This document shows, in pieces, positions 36,501 to 39,069 of a stretch of DNA of 64,000 nt; position 1 is the stretch's first letter, and each line of letters begins with the position of its first letter. Made by a program: the position numbers and the translations under genes. The notes under the pieces were generated by a model that searched no databases, was not told the DNA's origin, and saw nothing but the letters and a program-made list of their open reading frames with translations. Origin of the DNA: Branchinecta lynchi (taxonomy: Eukaryota > Arthropoda > Branchiopoda > Anostraca > Branchinectidae); assembly GCA_023053575.1 (NCBI GenBank), contig JAKZAP010000022.1, positions 14,240,518-14,304,517 of the forward strand, in the 5' to 3' direction.

Positions 36501-37775
36501 GTCAGCTCTGATTTTTCATCAGCGATATTTCGGCCCTTCTTGGCAAGGGTCCTCGTCAGGCTGTCAATCTTCTTGTTCAACTTCGGGGAAGGAAACAAAC
36601 CTGTAACCAGGTTACAGGTTTGTTTCCTTCCCCGAAGTTGAACAAGAAGATTGACAGCCTGACGAGGACCCTTGCCAAGAAGGGCCGAAATATCGCTGAT
36701 GAAAAATCAGAGCTGACGTATCCGTGTAAACATTGTTTGAATAAATGTTTCAAAGTCAGCTTGGGCTCAAAGAATATTTAACTGCTATAAAAAAATATTT
36801 TGTATGTAGAGTCAATACATATTCGGTATTGCGCCTCGTCAACTGGGTTTCATAGTGGTTTTTCATGGGTAGCTCTAGGCCCCCTTGGAAAACCAGGGGG
36901 CAGCTGCCCCCTCCCCCCCCCCCCCAAAAAAAAAAAAAATCCCTGGGAGAACGTGGGGAGCGAGTCCCTGGGGCGAACGAAACCGTTGGGTCTCCTCTGT
37001 GGCAGTCCCCGGAGAACGCTCCAATTCAGTGTTGAGCTGATAGCTTTATTAATCGAACCCTGAAATAGTACAAAAATCAATACTAAATCTCACAGATACG
37101 GCATAATAAATAAACATGGCACTAATACAGTATTCTTTTATGTGAATCGGCACTTAAATAGTATTTACACACACTTAAAGGAGTGTGTTAACCTAATAAT
37201 TAATTATGAAACTCACCTAAAACGGGTTGTCCAACTTCATGGACTTCAATGTTTTCGGATTCAACTCTTGTTTCCGACTGATAACCAAAGGAATGGAGAG
37301 CAGCGCGCGCGGTATTCCGGTGGTGCATAAGAAACAAGGTGGTTCTGCAACAGTCAGCTGAGAATACGCGTTGTAACATGAAAGGAATAATTGAAGCGAA
37401 CCAGTCTTCGAACGCCGCGGGATTTTCGAAATGTGATCGTAGTCAAATCGCTCATTTCCTTTTCAGTTTGGCGGCGAAATGATTGAGCTGTTCACCGCTC
37501 CGGGCTTCAAGGGCAAGTTTGCCAGGCAAATCTTAGCCCCTCCCACCACGTATCTTGAAATGCTGCGAGAGGGTAGCAGAAAAGTCTACCGAGAAGTAGA
37601 GCTCCCACCCCGACTGCACCTACGCCCCCTGGCAAGCAGAGGTGTCTTACTCCTCTGTTTTATTTTATTCCTCTTCTTCTATTTCTTCATGAAGTGGTCA
37701 ATGTCAGGTATGTTTGTTACTACGATTCTCGGGTTGACGATGTATTTTTCTGTGAAAGCAGCGGTAGGGAATTGA
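162..37775 (+). CDS. SMPD4: SMPD4 orthologue, neutral sphingomyelinase 3 (10 coding exons seen, one segment missing)
   Basis: Sphingomyelin phosphodiesterase 4 hydrolyses sphingomyelin to ceramide and phosphocholine and is a tail-anchored protein of the ER and nuclear envelope. Coding exons located: 162-576, 3977-4206, 4636-4827, 16364-16639, 18232-18420, 23345-23441, 24407-24534, 29513-29688, 34355-34502 and 37467-37775. Reading phases match across every junction and give 719 residues, against roughly 830-870 for vertebrate SMPD4. Diagnostic matches to the remembered family include RWPLD, WLSYIQPWRY, YPKHAL and FRVAK in the 16.4 kb exon, LRRFDLAYRGNP in the 34.4 kb exon, and hydrophobic segments at the C-terminus. 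The segment between residues encoded at 4827 and 16364 (family region around a VRLLxKHLH motif) was not found. Identification is firm from colinear similarity across ten exons; enzymatic activity is inferred from the family. Confidence 0.9.
808..953. repeat. Nested inverted repeat (hairpin)
   Basis: An outer arm, CCATACTCCATTAGAAAG near 810, is matched by its reverse complement with one extra T near 935-953. Inside it lies a second hairpin, CTCTCAGCAAATG at about 892 and CATTTGCTGAGAG at about 918. It looks like a small foldback or MITE remnant. Confidence 0.65.
987..1661. mobile_element. Foldback element, family FB1, copy 1 (675 bp)
   Basis: The ends are TAGCCCC and GGGGCTA. The two halves are imperfect reverse complements over about 300 bases each, so the whole unit can fold. 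The termini carry short internal palindromes around GCACCATGCCTGGGTGCTAG. It has no coding capacity. A second copy of the same length lies at 61928-62602. Confidence 0.85.
1750..2167. mobile_element. MITE, AGTTGCG-TIR family (type A), copy 1
   Basis: Its TIR begins AGTTGCGTTTTTGC and the opposite end is GCAAAGATGCAACT. It is flanked by the 3-bp direct repeat ATG (1747-1749 and 2168-2170). The interior is dominated by palindromic GATACCATGGTATC and GATACCACGGT motifs. Related copies lie at 27325-27685 and 34579-34989. A 3-bp target duplication fits PIF/Harbinger-type transposition but does not prove it. Confidence 0.85.
2600..2756 (+). mobile_element. Hammerhead-bearing retroelement fragment
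   Basis: It shares an upstream block (AATCAGATACTTAAG, TTAATTTTCCACCTTGA) and the ribozyme-containing 3' block with copies at 24.8 and 45.3 kb. The hammerhead core occupies 2685-2746. Confidence 0.75.
2685..2746 (+). ncRNA. Hammerhead ribozyme motif, type I (diverged copy)
   Basis: Core elements in order are CAGC, CTGAAGA (2689-2695), a stem-II hairpin, GAAA (2717-2720), a short stem III, GTA (2738-2740) and GCTG. CAGC can pair with GCTG as stem I, and cleavage would follow the A at 2740. Stem II has lost its closing C (GGGAT instead of GGGCC), so this copy is probably weaker than the one at 24.8 kb. Confidence 0.65.
3425..3545 (+). mobile_element. Hammerhead-family retroelement fragment, degraded
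   Basis: The block reads CTTCAGCCCAAGCTGACTG, then GAGCCTGAGG, CCTTGCCAAGAAGGGC and CAGCTGAGG, the same order as the better family members. The GAAA and CTGANGA core motifs are mutated. Confidence 0.6.
3977..4206 (+). CDS. SMPD4: SMPD4 coding exon 2
   Basis: The acceptor is a T-rich tract ending TTTCAG at 3976; the donor is GTAAGC at 4207. The exon completes the LNPVEFF motif, then encodes a segment matching the family's YISLLxxYLxxFVP region and a proline-rich linker (SPPPTP). It ends in phase 0 after a lysine. Confidence 0.88.
4433..4612. mobile_element. MITE, CACTGTAAAA family, copy 1
   Basis: The terminal inverted repeat ACACTGTAAAAA is matched by TTTTTACAGTGT. The interior contains AGTATTTGC and repeated (GATAAGA)-type inverted motifs. 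It fills most of the 429-bp SMPD4 intron 2 and ends only 24 bases before exon 3. A second copy in opposite orientation lies at 44641-44810. Confidence 0.8.
4636..4827 (+). CDS. SMPD4: SMPD4 coding exon 3 with GC donor
   Basis: The acceptor TTTAG ends at 4635 and the exon starts in phase 0. It encodes 64 residues including a helix that matches the family's W-E-x-F-x-x-x-x-D-x-W-L region followed by a YHSQMS-like stretch (QKMQS in vertebrates). The best donor is GCAAGT at 4828, a GC-AG type; without splicing the frame stops 20 codons later at 4885-4887. The exact 3' end is less certain than the other exons because the following coding segment was not found. Confidence 0.78.
5220..5827. mobile_element. 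hAT-type non-autonomous element (608 bp)
   Basis: The ends TGGTGTTGGGCGATA and TATCGTCCAACACTA are inverted repeats. They are flanked by a perfect 8-bp target duplication, ATATCAAC (5212-5219 and 5828-5835), the size expected for hAT transposons. The interior contains many ATCGAAATATCG palindromic motifs and no ORF. Confidence 0.88.
5946..6056. mobile_element. Very short TIR element
   Basis: The ends GGCGTTTTTCCGCGA and TCGCGGAAACGCC are inverted repeats bounding about 110 bases. The interior holds repeated GTGTGCCACACA palindromes. Confidence 0.6.
6788..6880 (-). mobile_element. Hammerhead-family fragment, degraded
   Basis: On the - strand the GAGGACCCTTGCCACGAAG block of the family is present, with the core partly lost. 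Confidence 0.4.
6933..7199. mobile_element. MITE, GAGCGTGTTCCACCC family, copy 1
   Basis: The ends are GAGAGTGTTCCACCC and GGATGGAACACGCTC, flanked by the 3-bp duplication CCA (6930-6932 and 7200-7202). The interior contains repeated AGTAACTATT motifs and GCGTAGTAACTACG palindromes. Other copies lie at 16185-16316, 32466-32755, 51075-51354 and 51994-52298. Confidence 0.88.
7589..8745 (-). mobile_element. LINE reverse transcriptase remnant
   Basis: Reading the - strand, a piece with RPITMTPIFSKIYE (fingers region) is followed near 8290-8170 by a GVPQDTLLGPLLF motif and the catalytic YVDD, then by a C-terminal piece near 7830-7590. Stops and frameshifts interrupt it, so it is a pseudogene. The motif order is that of a non-LTR reverse transcriptase. 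Confidence 0.8.
8755..9392 (+). mobile_element. LINE 3' end with zinc-binding C-terminus
   Basis: A 104-codon stretch (8983-9297) encodes a CPMCG, then HFMSGC zinc-binding motif (zf-RVT-like) close to the end of the protein. It is followed by a short 3' UTR and a (ATATC)n tail at 9373-9392. Related 3' ends occur at 17610-17945 (-), 32200-32290 (-) and 53920-54345 (+), all with a GGCC-x-x-x-GGGCTTT-like block before the tail. Confidence 0.82.
9430..9870 (-). repeat. Dispersed GGATCCG-type repeat
   Basis: On the - strand this matches the unit seen twice in tandem at 43530-44350 (GCATAACTTTCGAA, then GATCGGAT and GGACCGGATCCGA). Pieces of it also occur at 20470-21250. No coding capacity is seen. 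Confidence 0.65.
9954..10325 (-). pseudogene. LINE endonuclease domain fragment
   Basis: The 123-codon frame resembles the apurinic-type endonuclease of non-LTR elements: a central LVDANE, then a conserved KGGTALDVISSD stretch and a terminal GPHSA (the SDH-type ending) region. No RT follows it in frame, so it is an isolated fragment. Confidence 0.65.
10620..10772. mobile_element. MITE, AGGCGTATTCTCGCC family, truncated copy
   Basis: One complete terminus is present (GGCGAGAATACGCCT near 10770) with its GGAACGGCGAGAATA subterminal inverted repeats. The other side is truncated. Fuller copies lie at 33086-33499 and 50438-50844. Confidence 0.7.
10911..11512 (-). mobile_element. LINE 3' end, RT C-terminal family
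   Basis: The - strand frame contains GKIVPNRARYNRRGLAK and a KKDTSRMRSCFFKY segment. The same block is found at 19521-20012, 22618-23000, 15780-16020 and 54790-55010, so it is one LINE family. The 3' tail is (ATTC)n at about 10911-10930. It interrupts the Gypsy integrase at about 11512. Confidence 0.8.
11513..11884 (-). pseudogene. Gypsy integrase core fragment
   Basis: The motifs HGIPSQLMSDNGPQFTS and YPKSNGLIEKAV are the second Asp and the Glu of the DDE integrase core. One stop codon lies near 11743, and the frame fuses into LINE sequence below 11513. Confidence 0.85.
11885..13545 (-). mobile_element. LINE inserted in the Gypsy element
   Basis: The - strand frames give an RT with DFTEAFDSFDH, GAPQGTRLGPL and the catalytic FADD (13545-13026). 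A C-terminal region follows with YIRPLLH and a LETIQKRALKIIL-like stretch (12991-12637), then a terminal STERYFNSFVPFF motif (12194-11967). Frameshifts show it is dead. It separates two parts of the Gypsy pol. Confidence 0.82.
13550..13985 (-). pseudogene. Gypsy RNase H end and integrase zinc domain
   Basis: The - strand reads VADALSRL (the RNase H end typical of Gypsy), a linker, and an HxxxHLGxxKTKxRA region ending GYWPG, the integrase HHCC domain. It stops where a LINE begins at about 13545. Confidence 0.75.
13998..14426 (-). pseudogene. Gypsy reverse transcriptase, N-terminal half
   Basis: The motifs VEKKDGSIRLCIDPVDLNK, then YPILTLDD and FTKLDARSGYW, are the fingers and first catalytic-Asp region of a Ty3/Gypsy RT. 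A break near 14225 and a deletion after 13998 remove the catalytic YxDD. Confidence 0.88.
14606..15650 (-). pseudogene. Gypsy gag with zinc knuckles
   Basis: The frame begins near 15650 and runs through a capsid-like region to two Cys/His motifs, the second a canonical CX2CX4HX4C (CSICKKTNHFARIC). It is continuous for nearly 300 codons in its main part (15490-14606), which suggests a relatively young element, but the rest of the element is broken. Confidence 0.8.
15660..16160 (+). mobile_element. LINE 3' end
   Basis: The + strand frame 15773-16024 encodes KKCIRSTFYKYCKYLLGLPP, the RT C-terminal block of the family also found at 10.9, 19.5, 22.6 and 54.8 kb. It ends in an A-rich 3' UTR and (ATTC)n tail at about 16140-16166, and truncates the 5' end of the Gypsy gag. 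Confidence 0.78.
16185..16316. mobile_element. MITE, GAGCGTGTTCCACCC family, truncated copy
   Basis: The right terminus GGGTGGAACGCGCTC ends at 16316. The interior repeats AGTAACTATT-like motifs. The left terminus is missing where the LINE tail begins. It lies 47 bases upstream of an SMPD4 exon. Confidence 0.75.
16364..16639 (+). CDS. SMPD4: SMPD4 exon, conserved central domain
   Basis: The acceptor CAG ends at 16363; the donor is GTAAGG at 16640. The 92 residues contain the strongest family signature: KEMYVFLHHAVDRWPLD, then WLSYIQPWRY, a KWQFFVAENLLFYT-like helix, and YPKHALMLFRVAK. Both ends are phase 0. The exon is squeezed between a short TIR element ending at 16316 and LINE sequence starting within about 20 bases of its donor. 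Confidence 0.95.
16655..16910 (+). mobile_element. LINE (CR1/L2-like) 3' terminus
   Basis: The frame encodes the typical terminal motif WNNLPESVVNAENINEFK and stops at 16823-16825. A short UTR and a (TAT)n-rich tail follow to about 16907. It begins within about 20 bases of the preceding SMPD4 donor. Confidence 0.8.
16905..17254. mobile_element. MITE, CCAGAGCAAAATAACAC family, copy 1
   Basis: The right end GTGTTATTTTGCTCTGG lies at about 17238-17254. The left subterminal sequence GGGAGTAGCGCCAAGACTTG starts next to the LINE tail, so the first bases of the TIR are lost. Copies also lie at 38129-38488 and 47804-48066. Confidence 0.75.
17610..17945 (-). mobile_element. LINE 3' end with zinc-binding C-terminus, degraded
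   Basis: On the - strand a CPMCG motif, a degraded GEGWLVEKF stretch and an IRQLGRFL segment match the LINE ends at 9 kb and 54 kb. It is followed by GATGGCCCTCGGGCTTTAAG. Confidence 0.7.
18041..18060. repeat. (CCTTA)n microsatellite
   Basis: Four units of CCTTA run in tandem here, probably the tail of a LINE insertion. Confidence 0.8.
18232..18420 (+). CDS. SMPD4: SMPD4 exon
   Basis: The acceptor is T6CAG at 18231 and the donor GTAAGT at 18421, with phase 0 at both ends and 63 residues. It continues the family's VFxQxxLxxMIxxxE segment and ends with a histidine-rich stretch and a MFGPHVSNV motif (MFGPEAR in vertebrates). A minisatellite full of donor-like GTAAGT copies begins at the donor. 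Confidence 0.9.
18425..18800 (+). repeat. Minisatellite with CCCGTAAGTT and CCCGTCATTTC units
   Basis: Imperfect units of about 20-30 bases alternate CCCGTAAGTT, CACCCGTCATTTC and CGCCCACC. They start at the donor of the SMPD4 exon ending at 18420. At least six units reproduce a near-perfect splice donor CCGTAAGT. Confidence 0.85.
18950..19130 (+). mobile_element. LINE 3' UTR fragment
   Basis: The end TTTACTCCGC through AAATGGCGGACTATA to TTACTTATTTACTTAC matches the - strand 3' ends at 19412 and 22600, in opposite orientation. Confidence 0.65.
19412..20035 (-). mobile_element. LINE 3' end with (TTAC)n tail
   Basis: The - strand frame 20012-19521 contains YGRIVPNRGRYNRKALG, FRSGVTHVLRKKEI and LRSCYFKYAKHLLHL. 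A 3' UTR ends ATGGCGGGTCATAAATATAT with a (TTAC)n tail at 19412-19430. A closely similar copy is at 22600-23060. Confidence 0.82.
20040..21350. other. Intronic repeat-derived DNA, no gene
   Basis: It holds pieces of the dispersed GGATCCG-type repeat (GGGTGATCTGATCCGAATGA near 20530, GGGTGATCCGACTCGAG near 21198). No exon-like segment is seen. Confidence 0.55.
21400..22400. other. Intronic DNA with dispersed repeats
   Basis: A 97-codon - strand frame (21703-21410) may be a LINE C-terminal scrap. The stretch at about 21690-21990 shares a TTTAAGCCTTTTCC block with the dispersed repeat family at 23.6, 26, 41.6, 46.2 and 53.2 kb. Nothing else is recognised. Confidence 0.45.
22406..22594. mobile_element. 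hAT-type MITE, CAGGGGCGT family, truncated copy
   Basis: The left end CAGCGGCGTTAC and right subterminal GGCTAGTAACGCCTCT flank repeated AACAGTCGATTTTTC motifs, as in the copies at 35024-35245 and 42358-44481. No target duplication is readable. Confidence 0.65.
22600..23060 (-). mobile_element. LINE 3' end, second copy of the 19.4 kb family
   Basis: The - strand frame 22956-22618 repeats the FRSGVTHVLRKKEIK block and the 3' UTR of the copy at 19412-20035. Confidence 0.8.
23345..23441 (+). CDS. SMPD4: SMPD4 exon
   Basis: The acceptor is a T-rich tract ending GTAG at 23344 and the donor GTAAGT at 23442. It enters in phase 0 and leaves in phase 1. It encodes a short amphipathic helix (VIHLAEQAKLRLQ) that matches the family's LVLRLAQLITQAK helix in position and character. 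Confidence 0.82.
23580..24300. repeat. Dispersed repeat with AAGACCCGATGAAAATGCGT block
   Basis: The order TTTAAGCCTTTTCCGAGACC, GAAGACCCGATGAAAATGCG, then CACGAATAATC and a TTTGTGGTACTGCG-type segment recurs at 25960-26650, 41530-42340 (-), 46130-46430 and 53110-53480 (-). It is non-coding, of unknown class. Confidence 0.65.
24407..24534 (+). CDS. SMPD4: SMPD4 exon
   Basis: The acceptor is TTTAAG at 24406 and the donor GTAAGG at 24535. Two bases complete a glycine codon from the previous exon, followed by 42 codons ending in phase 0. The encoded helix KAFDHLDASVVQLAALFE aligns with the vertebrate YLEKALEYLRQIFRLSE helix. Confidence 0.85.
24757..25098. mobile_element. Hammerhead-bearing retroelement, inverted arrangement
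   Basis: The left end is GACGATGCAAAACCGATAAG followed by TCAGCTAC; the right end is GTAGCTGACTTATCCG followed by TTTTGCACCGTC, its reverse complement. The left arm carries a complete hammerhead core on the - strand. Inverted, partly truncated head-to-head copies are characteristic of Penelope-like elements, which are known to carry hammerheads; retrozymes are an alternative. Confidence 0.7.
24776..24840 (-). ncRNA. Hammerhead ribozyme, type I, best-preserved copy
   Basis: On the - strand: AGC, then CTGAAGA (24833-24827, consensus CUGANGA), a 21-base stem-II hairpin (24826-24806; GGACCCTT pairs with AAGGGCC apart from one bulged A), GAAA (24805-24802) and a 4-bp stem III (ACAT with ATGT around a 12-base loop). 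The GTA cleavage triplet (24784-24782) follows, then GCTG closing stem I. Every catalytic-core position of the hammerhead consensus is present. Stem I is only 3-4 bp, so activity would depend on loop contacts. Confidence 0.8.
25860..25985 (-). repeat. Possible tRNA-derived SINE remnant
   Basis: The - strand reads TAGTGGCTAG, then GGTCTCAAATCC about 50 bases later, loosely like A and B boxes, followed by an A-rich tail. It is weak. Confidence 0.3.
25960..26650. repeat. Dispersed repeat, same family as 23580-24300
   Basis: It shares GATGAAAATGCGTTACTTC, a CACGAACAATC segment and a downstream GAAAAGCCGCGTTTGTG block with the other copies. Confidence 0.6.
26735..27020. mobile_element. TIR element, GCGTTCC family
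   Basis: The ends TTGCGTTCCCCAAACTTAAC and GTTAAGTTGCGGAACGCAG are inverted repeats. The interior has several GTTAACGATCGTTAAC palindromes and a central ACTATTTTGTAA / TTACAAAATAGT inverted pair. Confidence 0.75.
27160..27295 (+). mobile_element. Hammerhead-family fragment, degraded
   Basis: It contains GAAGAGGACCCTTGCCAGGA and CAGCTGACATG in family order. The core GAAA is mutated (CGACAAA), so it should be inactive. Confidence 0.6.
27325..27685. mobile_element. MITE, AGTTGCG-TIR family (type A), copy 2
   Basis: The left end AGTTGCGTTTTGCAGATA is followed by ATGGTATCTGATACCACGAT. The right side reaches GATACCATGGTATCTG but its last bases have diverged. The interior matches copies 1 and 3. 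Confidence 0.78.
28097..28510 (-). mobile_element. LINE 3' end with (TA)n tail
   Basis: The - strand from about 28505 to 28270 reads HKLTIDFGSKCLTSDLH, then STDRYLKSFVPYFIHHFN and a stop, a typical C-terminus of this LINE class (compare 12194-11967). The tail is a TA microsatellite at about 28097-28117. Confidence 0.75.
29513..29688 (+). CDS. SMPD4: SMPD4 exon, Ser-rich linker
   Basis: The acceptor is TCTTTCCAG at 29512 and the donor GTGAGT at 29689. It enters in phase 0 and leaves in phase 2, which fits the next exon. The roughly 58 residues are rich in Ser, Gly and Pro and poorly conserved, as expected for the loop before the C-terminal domain. Support comes mainly from position, splice signals and phase. 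Confidence 0.78.
30442..30757. mobile_element. Small TIR element rich in GTAGTA
   Basis: CCCGATGAAAAATTT near 30448 is inverted at 30743-30757 (AAATTTTTCATCGGG). The interior is built from GTAGTAGTATG-like repeats. Confidence 0.65.
30777..30823. repeat. Perfect 22-bp hairpin with 3-base loop
   Basis: The arms at 30777-30798 and 30802-30823 are exact reverse complements (AAATAAAACCTTCCACAGAA plus CT) around the loop AGC. On the transcribed strand it could form a stable hairpin. Confidence 0.9.
31540..32235 (+). repeat. Tandem array, about five units of 128-145 bp
   Basis: Each unit contains AGTATCCAAAGTTTTATCTG, then GCGTATCCGTTTAAAATG, TTTTCAAACTTCA and AAGGTTGAT, ending near TTCATTCCCCTAAAGCCCGT. 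Unit starts are near 31550, 31678, 31823, 31965 and 32107. The last unit runs into a LINE-like 3' end. Confidence 0.85.
32200..32290 (-). mobile_element. LINE 3' terminal scrap
   Basis: On the - strand it reads TGGCCCCACGGGCTTTAGGG followed by an (ATTC)n tail, like the zinc-binding LINE family ends. Confidence 0.55.
32466..32755. mobile_element. MITE, GAGCGTGTTCCACCC family
   Basis: The ends are GAGCGTGTTCCATCC and GGGTGGAATACGCTC, flanked by the 3-bp duplication TGT (32463-32465 and 32756-32758). Confidence 0.88.
33086..33499. mobile_element. MITE, AGGCGTATTCTCGCC family, full copy
   Basis: The ends AGGCGTATTCTCGCCGTTCC and its complement GGAACGGCGAGAATACGCCT are flanked by TAT on both sides (33083-33085 and 33500-33502). 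The left end contains a further internal inverted copy of the TIR. It is 414 bp, with no ORF of its own. Confidence 0.85.
33548..33730 (+). pseudogene. LINE C-terminal scrap
   Basis: The + frame begins MKFGVQCLEYDQDRNILP, resembling the LINE C-terminus at 12194 (MKFGLKCL, then HREILP). Confidence 0.5.
34355..34502 (+). CDS. SMPD4: SMPD4 exon, C-terminal conserved block
   Basis: The acceptor is TTTCAG at 34354 and the donor GTAGGA at 34503; one base completes a Thr codon. It encodes the conserved LTPxGRxxxxxGLRRFxxxYxGxP block (here TSPKRLEGIVPLRRFDLAYR) and a helix resembling the vertebrate IASLVRTLFRLSSAIN segment. This is one of the most diagnostic regions of the family. Confidence 0.93.
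34579..34989. mobile_element. MITE, AGTTGCG-TIR family (type A), copy 3
   Basis: The ends AGTTACGTTTTTGCAGATAC and GTATCTGCAAAAACGCAACT are flanked by ATT and GTT (one mismatch). The interior matches copies at 1.75 and 27.3 kb. Confidence 0.85.
35024..35245. mobile_element. hAT-type MITE, CAGGGGCGT family (222 bp)
   Basis: The ends CAGGGGCGTCACG and TAACGCCTCTG are flanked by 8-bp direct repeats, TTGGAAGG (35016-35023) and TTGGAGGG (35246-35253). The interior has a poly-G run and AGTCGATTTTC repeats. Confidence 0.85.
35290..35645. mobile_element. Diverged AGGCGTATTCTCGCC-family relative
   Basis: The block CTGAAAGGGACC, GATGATGGTGATGGTAACCG and a CCATGGGGAT region parallels the interior of the copy at 33086-33499. 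The termini are not recognisable. Confidence 0.45.
35700..35880 (+). mobile_element. Hammerhead-family copy, inverted tail then core
   Basis: An inverted 3' tail (GGATACGTCAGCTAC near 35760) precedes a + strand block (GATTGACAGCCTGAGGAGG, CTTGCCAAGAAGGGC, CGAAATATCACTG). The element breaks off before the cleavage site. Confidence 0.65.
35957..36008. mobile_element. AGGCGTATTCTCGCC-family terminal fragment
   Basis: GGGACTCCTCAAGTGGAGTC and GGGGAACGGCGAGAATACGC are the right terminus of the family. It is adjacent to unrelated sequence. Confidence 0.65.
36410..36790. mobile_element. Hammerhead-family head-to-head pair
   Basis: Two copies of the ribozyme-containing block face each other and form the palindrome 36472-36746. 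Additional + strand copies of the tail (AGCTGACGTATCCG) lie at about 36412 and 36711. In this copy the base corresponding to the cleavage-site U is G, so the hammerhead should be inactive. Confidence 0.75.
36472..36746. repeat. Near-perfect 137-bp-arm palindrome
   Basis: It is symmetric about the A at 36609. The arms read outward through TGTAACC, CTTCCCCGAAGTTGAAC, the hammerhead block and ACACGGATACG with only one or two mismatches. It can form a long hairpin or cruciform. Confidence 0.92.
37467..37775 (+). CDS. SMPD4: SMPD4 terminal exon with membrane anchor
   Basis: The acceptor is CTTTTCAG at 37466 and the stop TGA ends at 37775. The roughly 102 residues match the family's C-terminus: a domain with a PRLHLRPL stretch, then two hydrophobic segments (first GVLLLCFILFLFFYFF, second MFVTTILGLTMYF) separated by a short polar turn, as in the vertebrate tail anchor. 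Confidence 0.92.
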   Translation, partial: FGGEMIELFTAPGFKGKFARQILAPPTTYLEMLREGSRKVYREVELPPRLHLRPLASRGVLLLCFILFLFFYFFMKWSMSGMFVTTILGLTMYFSVKAAVGN

Positions 37776-38128
37776 AATTCGAGAGAAGAAAGTTTTATAC
37801 GTTGATTTAAGAAATTTTGCCAAAAATATTAGAAGACTACCGTTTAGATCTCACCGTCTGTCTAGTGTTTGTTCTTCGCACTTGTTCGAGCTATCCTGTC
37901 AGAGGCCCAAGCAGGGTTGCTACGGATGGTATTGATCTCTAAATTTGGTCGATTTTTGTTTCTGTTTATATCACTAGGAACAGATAATGACAAGAATCTC
38001 CGTCTCCCTATCTCTATAATACGACCATGCGGAGTCGAATATATTCTCGATACCCTGCCCGATGCAAACGAGTAAAGGGTAGGATTTTAACTAACATAAT
38101 AACTAGTTACCGCTACAAACAGCTATAT
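37776..38128. other. SMPD4 3' flank
   Basis: This is presumed 3' UTR and flank of SMPD4. No canonical AATAAA is seen close to the stop and no gene is recognised. Confidence 0.5.
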
Positions 38129-38488
38129 CCAGAGCAAAATAACACCAGGGAGTAGTGTCTAGACCTATGCTTTCCTTGCGTCGGAAACGGGCCATACTCA
38201 TAGCGCCGCCCACTACGCTTCCGGCATTTAAAGCGAAACAAACTTGCGGATATATAAATTTCTAGTAAAGCTAAGATGCGGTTTGCACATATCGAGGAAA
38301 CAGGGGAGTTCATATCTTTTTGTTTGCGGGTTCAGGATATGAAGTTATTTCAGCCAGCGCTGGTGCACGACTGATTGAGTTTCAGTAGGGACGTTCACTA
38401 TCGCTAGTGATGCTAGTGTCGCTGCTATTCGAGTGTGTGTTACTTCTTTCAAGTCTTGGCGTGACTCCCTAGTGTTATTTTGCTCTGG
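38129..38488. mobile_element. MITE, CCAGAGCAAAATAACAC family, full copy
   Basis: The ends CCAGAGCAAAATAACAC and GTGTTATTTTGCTCTGG are perfect 17-bp inverted repeats with further imperfect pairing inside. It is 360 bp and non-coding. Confidence 0.88.
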
Positions 38489-38714
38489 TTATATCGCAGT
38501 AGAGCCACGCAGAAGAAATTTCATAACGATCGCCGTTTGAGTCATGTTTTACTAGCCGATTGGTCGTTTACGATTAAGACGTTACATGTGGTGCGCCGCA
38601 AAGCGGGCTCTCCACGCCTGGAGGCCTCCTGCAGTTTTTCATCTGGTATGCGCAGCAGCGAAGAGGGAAGTAGACTGGTACCAACTCAAAGCTCACAGCA
38701 AGTACCTATGGAGG

Positions 38715-39069
38715 TGTATTCCCGCCGTTCCCCGAGGACTCCTCGGGGAAGGGAACGGCGAGAATAGAGGGAGTCACTCCACTACAAGAAAACAACGAGA
38801 TCACAGGGAATGCTTCTAAAATGGATTATGTTCGAACAAAAAATATGCTGTTGACGAAATTAGTCTTGGTCCGCTTTGGTTTTGTTTATTCTGATGATGT
38901 TTTTAATTAATTTTACATGCACCAACACCAGCAAAAATTGATTCCCCTCCGAATCTGAGAGGGAGTCTTTTTTGATGATGGTGATGATAATCGGAGCATT
39001 CCCCGTCCGTGGGGAAAATACGGGTGAACAAACAACAACGTATTGACTCGTCAAGTGGCGGAATACGCC
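38715..39069. mobile_element. MITE, AGGCGTATTCTCGCC family, copy
   Basis: The left terminus AGGTGTATTCCCGCCG and right terminus GGAATACGCCT bound an interior matching the copy at 33086-33499. No target duplication is readable. Confidence 0.75.

Larger units (their letters stand above)
34503..37466 (+). other. SMPD4 last intron
   Basis: Besides the elements listed it holds poly-C/poly-G runs at about 36211-36230, 36323-36345 and 36908-36925. At 36800-37466 I see no exon-like segment. Confidence 0.6.
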
